Of a DNA stretch of 64,000 nt, positions 45,192-57,128 are shown in pieces. Origin of the DNA: Oreohelix idahoensis (taxonomy: Eukaryota > Mollusca > Gastropoda > Stylommatophora > Oreohelicidae); the NCBI GenBank assembly GCA_024509875.1, contig JAMPIV010010592.1, forward strand, positions 1-64,000, written 5' to 3'. Each line of letters begins with the position of its first letter. The first letter of the stretch is position 1. Below the pieces are notes generated by a model, which saw only the letters and a program-made list of their open reading frames with translations, ran no database searches and was not told the origin of the DNA. Both the position numbers and the translations under genes were made by a program.

Positions 45192-45459
45192 TTTGTTTTT
45201 TTTTTGTTTTTTTTTTCGTACGCCCGCTAATACTCGAGGCGAAATCTCAGGTTATTATTAATGTCTAACCTGACATTGATTTTACGTGAGTATCCCTTCT
45301 TCTTGTACAGAGACAGGTGTCCCTCGCCATTCAGGCAGATACTCGCCGATTTCGGAGGTACCCATTAGAGCTGGGTCGGCTCAGGAGCCGATCATCCCTG
45401 GTCGACGACACTCCTTCAAATGTTCTCGCCAGGTTTCGAGTTAATCCAGTCCAATTCAT
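45192..45459 (-). mobile_element. poly(A)-tailed SINE-like insertion
   Basis: ACAGAAGT at 45184-45191 and 45460-45467 flanks a 268-bp insertion that begins with a T-rich run (45191-45215), the poly(A) tail of a minus-strand element. The body includes GGGTCGGCTCAGGAGCCGAT, a hairpin-like sequence. No family recognised. The neighbouring L-F copy supplies the empty site. Confidence 0.8.
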
Positions 45460-45720
45460 ACAGAAGTGATTGCAATAACTACAGAGGCACCTCTCTTCTT
45501 AGTTTTGTGGGTAAGGTTTTTGCCAGAGTCATCTTAATGCGACTACACAAGTTAGCTGAGCGCATATATCCAGAGTCACAGAGTGGATTCCATGCTGGCA
45601 GATCAACAACCGACATGATCTTTTCTCTCCGTCAGCTTAAGGAAAAGTCAAGAGAGCAGAAGACCTTTATAAATCGTCTTTATAAACCTCAAAATGGCAT
45701 TTGACCTTGTTAGTAGGGAT

Positions 45721-46061
45721 TCTTCTTCTTCTTCTTCCATCCTTAGCCACCAACCGGCAAAGCAGTATGTGGCCAGTACGCCTAGTGGCGTCTTAGGGCA
45801 ACAACAAATTGATCAATCTATCGCTGTTTCCACCACGCCTAGTGGCGTCTTTGTGGAACAAAAACAGACCAAACAATCTATCGTTGTTTCCGTAATCAGA
45901 TTGGTTGGCAAGCAGGTGATCAGCCCACTGTGCGAAGCTTTTACGGGATGGGGTAAACAGCCCCATGCCCAACCCTCCTTAGTCGCTTTTTACGACATGC
46001 GTGGTAGGGTGCAGTGTTACTATTCTTTGCTCCCCTTTCGGGCCCCGGCAACACACGGGTG
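45721..46061 (-). mobile_element. SINE, GAA-tail family, most complete copy
   Basis: TGTTAGTAGGGAT at 45708-45720 and 46062-46074 is the 13-bp target duplication. The tail is (TTC)n on the plus strand. The 3' region has two hairpin blocks ACGCCTAGTGGCGT (about 45778 and 45836). The distal region carries GATGGGGTAAACAGCCCCAT. The 100 bp next to the tail match the 3' UTR of L-E (47080-47160), which suggests that L-E mobilises it. Confidence 0.95.
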
Positions 46062-46552
46062 TGTTAGTAGGGATGGACTTTTCAAAATCTTCCTGAAAAT
46101 AGGCATTCCTGCTAAATTGCTAGAAATGATAAGGTCATGCCATGAAAAAAATGAAGGGAACAGTCCAATATGCTGGAAGCGCATCACAGCCCTTCGACAT
46201 ATGCAGTGGCGTTAAACAAGGCAGTGTTCTGGCTCCAACCCTCTTCGGGATCTTCTTTGCCTTATTCTTCAAACTTGCATTCAGAGATGCAACTGAAGGA
46301 ATATGCCTTTACTCTAGGTCAGTTTGGCCGACTGTTTAATCTCGCAAGGCTGAAAGCAAAATCAAAAATCAGAAGGGTCATCAATAAAAGCCTTGTTATT
46401 TGCCGATGACGCCGCAGTCCTCACTCAAAGCCAACAGGAGCTTCAGAGCTTGATGAATCGCTTCACGCAAGCATGCAAAGACAGACGGCTAAAGAACAGT
46501 TGAGCGACCGCAGCTGAGATTCAAAGATGTGAGGAAGAGATACATGAAGGCT

Positions 46553-46736
46553 CCCAGTCTGCAGGTGGACGGCCGATCCTACCTTGTTGAACAATAAATC
46601 CAGAAAATGCGAAGACTTCTACTTAGGGACCGATACTGTTCCAGCACGCTTTAATAATCCAATTTGATAAGGAGTTAAGCTCCTGGGGAACACCGGGTTA
46701 CATAACTCCCAACTCATACCTACTTGCGTAAAACAC
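46553..46736. repeat. 184-bp repeat, copy 1, inserted in L-F
   Basis: Starts CCCAGTCTGCAGG and ends near GCGTAAAACAC. AAGGCT at 46547-46552 and 46737-46742 may be a 6-bp duplication. A second copy lies at 48233-48416 in the same orientation. No coding region. Class unknown. Confidence 0.75.
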
Positions 46737-47074
46737 AAGGCTAGCAACCCGGGAGGATGAAGCTGCCGGTCGCACCAAGTGGCGATGCTATCTACGGCGC
46801 CACCTCAGATTGGGCGAAGAGAAGCTCACACAACAAGCAGAGGAAAGGAAAAAGCGTCGAAAGGAACACAAGGCAAATAAGCTGCTGTCACTTCAGGGGC
46901 GCATTCTCGTGGTCAGTTATGACTGAAAAGGCTATTATTATATTATTATTAGATGTGTTAAACCAGCAGTGACCTTCGGACATACAATTTGTACAGTGAG
47001 GTATATCAATAACTCCAATTCTTACATGTCTTGTTAGAGCAGTGTACGTAATTGAAAGAAATATGTTCTTCTAC

Positions 47075-47593
47075 GTCTTTGATCCTTAGCCGCCGACCGT
47101 CAAAGCAGTCCGTGGCCATCACGCCTAGTGGCGTCTTGTAGGGCAACAACAAATTGATTCCACTTTGCTCGGTCGGTGGCCATCCTTCGTACAGTGCCCC
47201 AACTCTGGTTCATTCTTTGCATCTCAGCCTCCACAGTCCTCCGCCAGGTTGTTTTTGGTCGGCCTCTCTTTCGTTTTCCTTCAGGGGTCCAAAGCATAAC
47301 TGTTTTTGTGATGGCATCGGGGTCTCTTCTGAGGACATGACCAACCCAGTTCCAGCGTCTGCCATCTATGATGGTGTGCATGTCCTCTTGCTTTCTACGA
47401 GTAAGCAGATCTTGGTTAGTGATGGTATTCGGCCAAAAGATTCGGTGAATTTTTCTTAGGCATGTTGTGTGACAATTTCGACATTTCCTTCTCTGTAACT
47501 CTCCAACATTCCGCACCATAGAGAAGCACAGAAAGCACACAGCTCTGATATAATCTTAATTTTGTGCTTGTGTTGTATTGGGAGAACTTATAT
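47075..47593 (-). mobile_element. L-E LINE 3' part, 5'-truncated
   Basis: Read from 47593 down: CLRKIHRIFWPNTITNQDLL, MHTIIDGRRWNWVGHVLRRD, PEGKRKRGRPKTTWRRTVEAEM, TVRRMATDRAKWNQFVVALQDA, stop, then the 3' UTR with GACGCCACTAGGCGTGATGG and GTCGGCGGCTAAGGATCAAA. The coding C-terminus overlaps the hairpin block (ALQDATRRDGHG is encoded by CAAGACGCCACTAGGCGTGA). Confidence 0.9.
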
Positions 47594-48232
47594 ATATAAC
47601 CTAATTGTACGAGACACTGTCGCTACGATTTTTTATTCACAGCGTTGGTCGCATTTTGGATGGCTGTCAGAGATAAGTATAAATTGTGAGATAGATTGTG
47701 TCTGAGGTCAGACAGACTATGAAGAGAAGGTGTGAATAGATAGAAATATAGTCACTGGTGGAAATTATTGGGAGAAGACATGCCTACTGAAGGGTAGCAG
47801 CACTACTGTCTTCAGTCTACCTGATGACTAACTTTTAATGGTGCTTTCTTTTCCCGCCCTCCAATGTTAATTCAAGATTTAGTCTAATATACAGTAAGGA
47901 CAAATGAATACTACACCAATGACAGATAGAAAAGGTGTTCTGATCAGCACAAGATGAGGTTTTGTTGTTTTTATTAAACGGACGATATACGACACAGAGC
48001 ATCACAAAAAAAAAATAGATAATAAAAGGTGTAGTCCTTCACAAAACAAACACTGTCTGAAGGCTACGCAACAAGAAACACAAACCATCAAATCCCATAA
48101 AAGAAATTGTGGCCACCGCACTTTACCTCTCACTTAGATTCATTCAGACACACCTTGACACTCGCTCACTCTATGCTTACTCTTCCTAAAAGATAAAAGT
48201 CCTGATCAAAATCTGCTGTTATCCGGATAGGG
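47594..48232. other. spacer, nothing recognised
   Basis: Unique-looking sequence between L-E and the second 184-bp repeat. No conserved frame or repeat end found. Confidence 0.5.
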
Positions 48233-48416
48233 GGCTCCCAGTCTGCAGGTAGACGGCCGATCCTGCCTTGTTGAACAATAAATCCAGAAAATACGAAGAC
48301 TTCTACTTAGGGACCGACACTGTTCCACCACGCTTTAATAATCCAATTTGATAAGGAGTTAAGCTCCTGTGGAACACCGGGTTACATAACTCCAAACTCA
48401 TACCTACTTGCGTAAA
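48233..48416. repeat. 184-bp repeat, copy 2
   Basis: Roughly eight differences from 46553-46736. No target duplication is visible, so this may be part of a longer unit. Confidence 0.75.
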
Positions 48417-50379
48417 ACACAAGTAAACAAGGTGGTTAAGTGTAGTGCAAAAATCCAGCACAGAAATAATAATCCAAACTTGCGGATCAACAACGCGTTC
48501 CGTGAGACCATGTAGAGGCTAGTAATCGTTGTTTTTTTCTGGGGGGGGGGGTCTGCGAGAAATATCCACATCGACGTGGTATAAAGGGCTTCAAAAATAT
48601 TGCCCAGATGAATGGGTGGCAAATCTGTAACAGTCCGTAGGCACTGATCTTGCAATGGCGGTAGAACTAATCCACCGATCCCCGCTCGCTGAGTTGATTG
48701 ACTTTAAACTGTCAGCAGGGAAAATGATGGCTGATAACGTGAAGGCCGAGATAAAATCGATGGCAGCTTCTTAAAGAAATAAAACGGCTCAAAGCTACTT
48801 TGCGGACTCTAGTTGAGGCCGTCGAAAAGAGAACACAGTCCGTTTTTCTTTTGACCAGCGTCTGGAAAAATAAGGACAGTCAAAAATATTTACATATCTT
48901 CTCACCGAGAACGCTCAACCTTGCAAACACGGCTTCACATACATGCGCACTCTCTTCCTTCCATCTTGACGAACGAATACACTTTTCGTCGATATCTACG
49001 AGAATACACCTTGCCCGCCCAACTAACTCTCTCTCTCTCTCTTGGGCTAGACCCCGAGAAACCATGAGTCGCGTTTATTGATCGCACAGGTGAGCGGTCA
49101 AGCGTGTCTCACGCGCAATCTGACCCTGTTCAGGCGAGGTCAGATCAGTCACTCCAAAACAAAAAACATGCTATGAAATTGACAGGCGTATTCAAAATTA
49201 AAAGCGACTAAAATTAATAGCTACCTGATATCGAACACTCAATACGGAATTACAGTGTACACATAGAAGAGAACAATTAGTCAAAAGTGAAATAATATAC
49301 TTATTATATATATATCCCTTCTGTCATCTACAGTTTATTTTTCTCTCACTGTATGAAAAACACCCCCGTAATATTTTCTCGTTATGTGTCTATTCTGGCC
49401 TCACAAATGTTATTATTAATTATAGAAAATAGAATTAGTAACCCGGGATTTATACTATGTTCATATATATAAATAATATACTAGCATCCCAAATACTCTA
49501 AGAAAATTATATCGGTCTTACCAGCTTCAAAGTATTATCTCCGTACGGTAGAAATAACCAATTGCTATCAACAGGAGGCATTAAGTATCCGTAGCTAGAA
49601 TTCGTGAAGTGCATGATCAAGAGTATCAGACTCACGTGCTTTGAATAGTAATAGACAGGTGGCCGGTGTTCGGTTCGCATTCACGGACCTTCCAGATGAA
49701 GAAGAGAACAAAGCACGTAATCCTACGCAAGAGCTTCTGATCGTCTCCAGTTTAAACAGAAATCTACGTACGCAAAACGAAGAGTTTTCTCCGGCTTCAC
49801 TAAGACAAGGAAAGAGATGACGCAAGAAAATGCAACTATTACGCGAGCGGGCGTTTATACGAACGGCACTCCGTCCGCGATCAGCGCCGTCACCGGGTGA
49901 AAGAACGAAGGAGTTCCCCGGGGTTTCCCAAATCAAAGAGGACCAGGGAAGTACTACGTTTTCTTGGAGACCAACAAGAAAGATTTGTTTGATCACCCAC
50001 CGCCTTGCTCGTGCTGGAGACAGGCATAGATAGTGTCTGTAGTGATTGACATGTATGCTGACAGAAATACGAGCAGAAAGAGACAAAATTACAGAAAATG
50101 GGAGGAGAATTTAGATGGACAGAAAATAGACAGGTCAGCCTGATGAAAAGCCAGACAGACGGGTAGACATTTCTATCAAACCCGTCACAATAGCCTAAGT
50201 CGAGAACCAACGGATGCATGTTGGAACAGCTCAGCATCTTTGAGACAATACATTTAGGAAATAAGGTGCGAACAACTCTTTCTAGTTAGTGACCTCAACC
50301 GTCAATTAGCAAAAACACATAAAAGAAGGAATCGTCTACATATAATGTACAGCAAATTTTTCTTGTCATTTTACCCTCT

Positions 50380-50411
<32 letters not shown>

Positions 50412-50697
50412 CTCTCCGTGGCTGATTTCTTAACAAAAAACCGTACCCCTCTCTTTTGTGCTTTGCAAATATCGTATCCCCCCCCCGTCCCCATTTTAAG
50501 TAAATTAGTGATTAATTAATCATATATACAATTGTTGTGGACTGTTTCGTGGTGTGAAGTAGCTTGGATATTTTGTTTATTTTCGTATCGAAATTTTTGC
50601 ACAGCGGAACATCCGCTCAAATATGAGTACATGTTCACATACCATTGTTGATGATGATTATTGATGTTTTAACACAAATGAGAAGGGCTTATTGTTA
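48417..50697. other. 2.3-kb region, no gene recognised
   Basis: Contains a poly-G run at 48541-48550, a short CT repeat at about 49025-49041, and a poly-C run of about 28 at 50383-50410. Open frames (for example minus 49595-50086) have no recognisable domain. It is somewhat CpG-richer than the surroundings. Confidence 0.45.
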
Positions 50698-51725
50698 AGT
50701 CATATTTTTATTAATGGAGTTAAGTGTTAAAGACTTGTATGTACAGGTCGGATTTTTGTCACGCTAGTAAACACGCTCTGTGTGTTGAGAGATTTTTTTT
50801 AGTCGGGGGCTGTATGCTCAGTAATTTTTGAACACAGCTCTACTGACTAGCTGTTAGTTTTCTTTTTTTTTTTTTAAATATGCTAAGGAATCTGGTCGAA
50901 GGTTCTTGAAATAGTTTGAGGGGGAAAGGCGGATGAATTCTGCTCACATCTCAAGCTGCAAGTTTGCGTTTGAATGAATTTGGTACTGAGCTGTTTTAAG
51001 CAGCTGATTTTTCGTGACAGTACTTGGCTGGTAGAGCTTGGAAATGGCCGTTTTACCATTTCTCTAGTGTGTTCCAGTATATATTTTTTTTGTGAAAAGG
51101 GGAATTTAAGATATTTTTAAGATATGTTCAGGCCATAGATTATACCGGCCATTATGATTATCATGATTGATATTTCCTCTGATGGATATTGTTCCTATGG
51201 ATGTAATAGCACGGAGAGTTGCTGATGTTATAAGAATTATGATGTTGTTCCCTTTGATGGATTTAAGATGTTGGAAAGTTTGTTCCTGGGGGATATTTAT
51301 TGTAACAAGTGTACTGTGCTGAGGCCTGTAGTTTATGCAACCAATGTAATGGATATTTGATACTATGTTCTGCATCCACATTTTCCATGAATATTTTTTG
51401 CTTACCTGATGTGTCTTGATTTGCCGTGAACTGTAACCTGTGAAGTGTGCTGTCCCAACGTCAATGTTGCAGTGTTAATAAATTGTATAACGTTGCCAGG
51501 TCTTACAACATTTCCTGACTTCTACGTTACTGTGGTGTGAGTGACTTATCATAGACACACTTAAAGAACCTACACCCATTCGCGTATGTTAGATTTCCAT
51601 AGTCACACACCTGTCGGCCATCCGTAAGCCCGACTTATGCTGATCGCCATTTATCAGCGAAAGTAATAATAACATTTATCTTCTTGATGACCCCCCCAGT
51701 ATCTTCCATCAAATAATCTTTAACA
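50698..51725 (+). repeat. 5' LTR
   Basis: About 1,028 bp, ending TCTTTAACA. A possible polyadenylation signal AATAAA lies at about 51477. About 20-25 differences from the 3' LTR were counted by eye, roughly 2%. The first base pair is changed from TG (reads AG). Confidence 0.88.
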
Positions 51726-52761
51726 GAAGTGGTCGCCCGTGATTCGGGGTATAAACAGTCCAGAAGTTTACTGTGATGTCAATTCAGCTGGATTTACAGT
51801 GTTGTCAGTACTGACTTTTATGCACAAGTTATTCAAGTCAAGAGTGGCAGTGTTCCAGTCTTTCTTGTCATGCGCCAACTTAGGATTTCAGCACCCGATG
51901 TCAGGAATTTCATTCGAAAGCCGCTATCACTTTGGAGTTCCAGTAACGATCATCATTGGATTTATTCAAACTGTGTGATACCTGATTTACATCATTGTTG
52001 TTGCTGCGGAGGATGGGATTTTTTCCTTTTGAAGATAAGTGGTTTGTTTGTTTGTAAACTGTACCACTGTTCGGTGTAACATTGAGCCTTCCTCAGAGCA
52101 TAATCTATTTATTCTTTCACGTGTTCTATATTATATGTTTCATGTTTATGTGGGCGGTTGGAGCGGTGACTTATGAAGGGAATATCCCAGTTCACACAGG
52201 GCCTTCATGAGCGTTCTATAGGGTTGAGATTGTGAGTCTCAATTGAACGGTAATTCCGGTTCAAGGCTAAAAACCTTGCCGAGGTTCAGACCGCTACTTG
52301 TCCCTCACGACAGTAATTGTTTAGGTGTGACGAAACGTCTCAGTGTTGTTGTCATTATATTTTTCTCTGTACCTTAGTTTTTGATTAATTTGTTTGTGAG
52401 TGTCTTCCTCCTCTTACTATCTTTGATTTACATACAACTTTTTCGTTTATACACTGTATTGTTGCTTGTATTGTCTTACTTTTCGCAGTGTCATTGCACT
52501 CTTTACAATATAGTTGATTCTGCGAACGTGGTCATTTGTACTTTATATCTTGTCTTTGTCACTTTTGTTTGTACTATCTATTTTGTAATGCACTGTCAAT
52601 ATTATAATGCATAATATATATAGATAATTAATAACATTATTAGTAGTTAAAAAGGTAATTGTACAAGTTCTTAACCAAGAACTTGTCACCCACGAAGTTG
52701 GGATAGAGTGAGTTTCTTCTGGATATTTACATTACTTACATATCTTGTAAAATACAGCATA
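51726..52761. other. leader region of the LTR element
   Basis: Follows the 5' LTR and precedes the first gag-like frame. It contains the candidate primer-binding site and otherwise only short frames. Confidence 0.5.
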
Positions 52762-53190
52762 ATGTCTAGTTTGGATTATTTCATTGAGCAAGGAAAATCC
52801 CTTGGTATGTCTACTGAGGAATTAAGAGAATTCGTAAAAGTTAAAATGGAGATGGAAGAGAGAAAACTTCAAGCTGAAGAAAATCAGAGACTTCACAAGC
52901 AGAAGTTGTTATCTATGGAGATTGAAAGGATGAAGGTAACGAATGAACATGAGCTAGAAGATGAGATGAGCTCATTACAATGCGAACAACATTGTAAGGA
53001 AAAAGTTAAAATGGACTATGAGGAATTAAAAGTTGAGGCCAAGCATATTGAGGAGTCAAATACAGAAGAGCTTGTTGGTCTATTGGATGATAATATTGAT
53101 CTCCATCGCCAACTTAAAGAGAAGAATGCTGTATGTCTAGAGAAGTTTGATAACCTTATTGTTACGTACATTTATTACCTAAGGGGGTAG
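52762..53190 (+). CDS. gag-like coiled-coil protein, N-terminal part
   Basis: A 142-codon frame from ATG at 52762. It begins MSSLDYFIEQGKSLGMSTEE followed by LREFVKVKMEMEER, then a long charged helix. The pattern (short helix with LGxxxxELxxFV, then E/K/R-rich coiled coil) is seen at the N-terminus of Gag-like proteins of invertebrate LTR elements. It ends YIYYLRG then stop, and may be truncated. Gag would form the particle in the cytoplasm. No zinc knuckle is present here. Confidence 0.6.
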   Translation: MSSLDYFIEQGKSLGMSTEELREFVKVKMEMEERKLQAEENQRLHKQKLLSMEIERMKVTNEHELEDEMSSLQCEQHCKEKVKMDYEELKVEAKHIEESNTEELVGLLDDNIDLHRQLKEKNAVCLEKFDNLIVTYIYYLRG

Positions 53191-54244
53191 TCTTCGGTCC
53201 TGCCAAATGTACGCACCAGTCTCAATATAGTTATATTATTTGTGCGGTCGAATGATTCGCGCACTGACGTGCACAAAGCAGTGTGAGTTGCTTTGGGACG
53301 CACGGGTAACCTAGTTGAGTAGTTTCTGACGTCATGATTTGGAGGGGCAACATGGACCTTGTTTATGTCCGTGATTGATATATTATTATGGTATTCATGG
53401 CACGTGTATGGAAGCCATTTATTCTAGTGATCTGTATTGGTCTTCAGGTCGAAACCAATAGCAGTAATGTCACGTAAGTTATCGCCCCACTTCTTATTGT
53501 ATGCTATATTGTAAGGCCGCTCTTATACTAGTCTAGCGGGAATATGTTATTCCTAGAATGGACCTACAGAGTCGTTAGCCTTTAGGATTCGTATCGTAGA
53601 AGAAGGATTCCTACGAGTGGAAGAAGTTATTGATTACCTTATTCACATGTTTTAATATGCTGCTACAACAATGCCAGAAGCGTGGCATAGAATGGGAGAG
53701 GTTAGTCAACTGGAGTCTCTAACCTGTTCGTATTATCGTGAGTGACCTTGTTTGAAACTATATGCTATATAACGTTATGTATGGAGAAAGTCTGGGATTG
53801 GGAAGTATGATATGGAAGATTTTATCCTGGAGTATGAATACGTTACCATGATAGACGTCCTTGAAAGAAGGTCAATGGACTTTAATGAGAAGAATATTAT
53901 ATGGTAACAGTTTGTGATCCTTAGTCACTTGAAAGAGGACTTATTGGTAGAGAATCTTCAGGAAACTTTAAGAGTAATTACCAATATGTTGACGGATGAT
54001 CTTTGCGCCTGTGACGATGTTAGTCTTGTCCACTTCGTATGTGTCATGTTGAATAAAAAATCTATGTACAATCATCAACGACTTATGTACTGCCAGTACT
54101 TGCCCAGTTCACCCAGTTCAACCCTACTTGTTGGAGTGTCGTTTGAAGAACATTGTTGACATTCGTTCATTTTAACCATTCGCGTTTTAAGTTACCTCTT
54201 CACCAGTATAAACTGAGCTCAACATAAAAACGGAGTCAACACTT
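53191..54244. other. interior of the LTR element, non-coding or decayed
   Basis: Only a short open frame (53914-54159) is present, with no recognised domain. Possibly a decayed middle gag/pol segment or foreign insertion. Confidence 0.4.
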
Positions 54245-55045
54245 ATGAATAGTCATCATAGTGCTATTGAAGCACTCAAACTTGAACTTATACAGGAGAT
54301 GGCTAAGGATTTAGAAACTATTCAAACTCTCCAAGAAGAAATTAGGAACCTTAAATTAGAAATTACATCTCAGAAGGAAAAATTGAGAATGGATCTTAGA
54401 GATAGGATTGCTAAAGAGAAGACTCTAACTTCTCAGTTACACGACTTAAGGTTAGATTACTACATGCTTCAGGTTAAGACCACTGAGAAAATACATAAAG
54501 CTCTTGCTAGAGAGAAAGCTATTGCAGAAGTAGGAATTACAAAACTTCGTAACAGAGTTGATGGCTTATTAGATATTCTCTTAAACAACAAAGTGTTGTC
54601 TACTGTCAAGGTTTACAGTATTAGACATAAAGTTGATGATCAACACGTCACAAAGGCAAAGAGTCAGCCATATGCACTCAATGCTAACAGTAACGTGAAA
54701 CATGGTGTACATAAATCTTTTCGTGGCAAATACAATTTCCCACGTAATAACGATACTGTTTCTAATAGTACTGATTCTTGGCATCAGGCCAACAAAAGTA
54801 ATCCTACTGTAACAGTCAGTCTTGTAGATCACGGTAAAAACTCTTATAAAGTTCATGTCAAGGCCCCACAGACGAACCGTGCATCGACTTTTCAAAGTTC
54901 TGATAAATTCATAACAGGGGACAAAACTATTGGTACTCATCATACTCAGCACAGTCAGTATGATGCACCTGTTAAACGCATTGCCACAGGCAAAAATAAA
55001 ACAATTTTGGTAGGAAAGATTATCGTGATTTTAGACAGTACGTAG
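54245..55045 (+). CDS. coiled-coil, gag-like ORF 2
   Basis: A 266-codon frame. Residues 1-110 form a long coiled coil (LIQEMAKDLETIQTLQEEIR, LRMDLRDRIAKEKTLTSQLH). The rest is Ser/Asn/Lys/His-rich and basic. At about 55040 the frame stops, but a Gly/Asn/Arg-rich stretch continues in another frame to about 55310 (NNYGNFGRGNYTRDYQPYNN), like the nucleic-acid-binding tail of a Gag protein. No CCHC knuckle. A +1/-1 shift or an indel may separate them. Confidence 0.5.
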   Translation: MNSHHSAIEALKLELIQEMAKDLETIQTLQEEIRNLKLEITSQKEKLRMDLRDRIAKEKTLTSQLHDLRLDYYMLQVKTTEKIHKALAREKAIAEVGITKLRNRVDGLLDILLNNKVLSTVKVYSIRHKVDDQHVTKAKSQPYALNANSNVKHGVHKSFRGKYNFPRNNDTVSNSTDSWHQANKSNPTVTVSLVDHGKNSYKVHVKAPQTNRASTFQSSDKFITGDKTIGTHHTQHSQYDAPVKRIATGKNKTILVGKIIVILDST

Positions 55046-55599
55046 TGATTTTCATTCTCCAAGAAACTGGAGACAATTTAACGGTCCTGAACATTTTGGT
55101 TCTAACAATTATGGTAATTTTGGAAGGGGTAACTACACTAGAGATTATCAACCTTACAATAATTTTTCGCGGAGACAACAAAATCCATCTGATGGATATT
55201 TTGATCAAAGGGGAAATAGTAATCGCAACAATGCTAACTGGGGTTTAAATCAGAACAATAGTTTCAATAGAGCAAATAACAATGCTCCCAATAGAGATAA
55301 TAATTGTGACAGATCGCGATAAGACGGTAGATCTCTAAATGATATATCGCATCGCCAGGTTAACTTTGCTCAACAAAAGCCCAAGGTTATTAATAATCAA
55401 GGTAACAATAATAATAGTGTCTCTAATGCTACTGCTTGCTCTGCTTTCGATTTCGAGAGAGCATCTCAGTGCCCGGAGTGCACAACTTTGTTCCAACCTA
55501 CAGCGGTGACTACCTTGAGCTGTGGTTATCCTCTACTTAATCCTCCTGTTTTGTCTACACGTGACGGAGGAAGGTTTGATTAACATCTTACAGGGGTCG

Positions 55600-56107
55600 G
55601 AAGTTTACACGGCCACATTTGATAGGTTAGAATTGAAATTAACTGTTGTATTTCATAAAATCCTACCTTTACCAAACATAGATTTCCATTTGTGTTTTTT
55701 CACAGCCACGGCTTTGTGATAGAGCCAGAGCTGCTATATTGCTTGATTAAGCGGTTACTTTTCAACATCGTGTTTAAATTGCCTTGCGAAAGATTTCCTG
55801 TTCCAGTGAAGCCAGTCGGCAGTTTGACGCCACACTAGATGTTTTTGGTATCTTCATATTCATAAATTCTTTCAAGACCTCTGGAGATAGTAGATAGTAT
55901 TGTATATGAGTATAGTATAGTATATTAGATAGTATTGTATTAGGAGATGATATAATTTTTTTAAGATAGTATGTTGGTTCATCGTTATGCACCATTGCAT
56001 TACCATATTATTTCTATATGACTCTATTCTGATAATGTACCATATCATTATCATATGGTTTTTGTACTACTGTGATTCGATAAACGTTGATCGAGTCTGG
56101 CATGCAA
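55600..56107. other. AT-rich interior of the LTR element
   Basis: No conserved domain. Contains repeated TAGTATAGTATATTAGATAG-like words near 55900-55940. Confidence 0.5.
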
Positions 56108-56114
56108 GATATTG

Positions 56115-56817
56115 GTGAATAGCCATAAGAAACATGTTCCGACCAACATTACGTTAAATGGGCAAACGTTAGAAGAAGTTAACAACTTTAAATATCTCGG
56201 GTCCACTATATGTTGTGATGGAAGATCAAGTAAAGAAATCAAGACAAGACTTGAGATGGCCTCAGCTGCCATGACAAGACTGAATGTGATCTGGAAAAGT
56301 AACAACAGTTTTCCTGTGAAGATCAAATTATACAAATCACTTGTATTATCTATTCTCTTGTATGGGTGTGAGAGCTGGACACTCACTGCAGATACGGTGC
56401 AAAGGATTCAGGCTTTCGAGCATAAATGTTATAGAAGAATTTTGCTCATTTGCTATAAAGAGCACAAAACAAATGTCTATGTTAGAGAGAAGATAAACAC
56501 CTATGCAGGCCACCAAGAACCACTTTTGTCAGTAGTGAAACGTCGAAAGCTTGCCTGGTTTGGGCATGTAACTCGTCATGATTCCCTTTCGAAAACGATC
56601 CTCCAGGGAACAGTCGAAGGTAAACGGAGAAGAGGAAGGCAAAGAAAATCCTGGGCTGATAACATCAAAGAATGGACAGGACACGGTTTTTCCACACTTG
56701 TACGCATTGCTGAGGATAGAGAGCAGTGGAGGACCCTGTCTGCTGATGCTTCCACCATGGCACCCCTACGACCCATGACGGGTTACGGGTTGAGATGATG
56801 ATCGTATGATATTGTAA
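56115..56817 (+). mobile_element. L-C LINE 3' fragment inserted in the LTR element
   Basis: The frame 56112-56798 encodes an RT C-terminus: NFKYLGSTICCDGRSSKEIK, LYGCESWTLTADTVQRIQAF, VVKRRKLAWFGHVTRHDSLS, GKRRRGRQRKSWADNIKEWT and MAPLRPMTGYGLR, then a GATGATGAT tail. GATATTG at 56108-56114 and 56818-56824 is a possible 7-bp target duplication. The upstream RT is missing through 5' truncation. Confidence 0.85.
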
Positions 56818-57128
56818 TGATGATTCTATTTATCACTTAACTTGTCATTGCGATACATTTCGGTATGTATTTTTCGAAAAGAAAATATGAAGACTAGAAA
56901 AGGAATTTTTTTTCCTGACATTGTGATGTATTTTTTCTTTGCTTTGTATACTTATCTGATTACTTTGTATACCTCATTTCCTGCTTTCTACTTATTTCGA
57001 ATATTTTTTGTGAATTTATGGACATGACTTAACATAGGGTAATCCTTATGTGTAGATATTATGATTGCATCGACCTCAATTTTTTTTGTACGATGTAATT
57101 TTTTCAAACCCCGGGGGTCGGTGTAGTC

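Larger units (their letters stand above)
44158..46949 (+). mobile_element. L-F LINE, second copy, with three insertions
   Basis: TAGATGTGTT at 44148-44157 and 46950-46959 is a 10-bp target duplication. The copy is 5'-truncated inside the endonuclease ([13 protein letters not shown] near 44160) and keeps parts of the RT (RIYPESQSGFHAGRSTTDMI at about 45555, DLVSRDGLFKIF split by a SINE), an ADDAAVLTQSQQEL region near 46405, and the 3' end HLRLGEEKLTQQAEERKKRR with an ATTATTATT tail. Part of the RT C-terminus is deleted near 46480. It contains insertions at 45192-45459, 45721-46061 and 46553-46736. Confidence 0.88.

Noticed and set aside
49595..50086. 163-codon minus-strand frame in a CpG-richer region
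   Set aside because: No domain, no convincing splice borders or start context; not supported as a gene.
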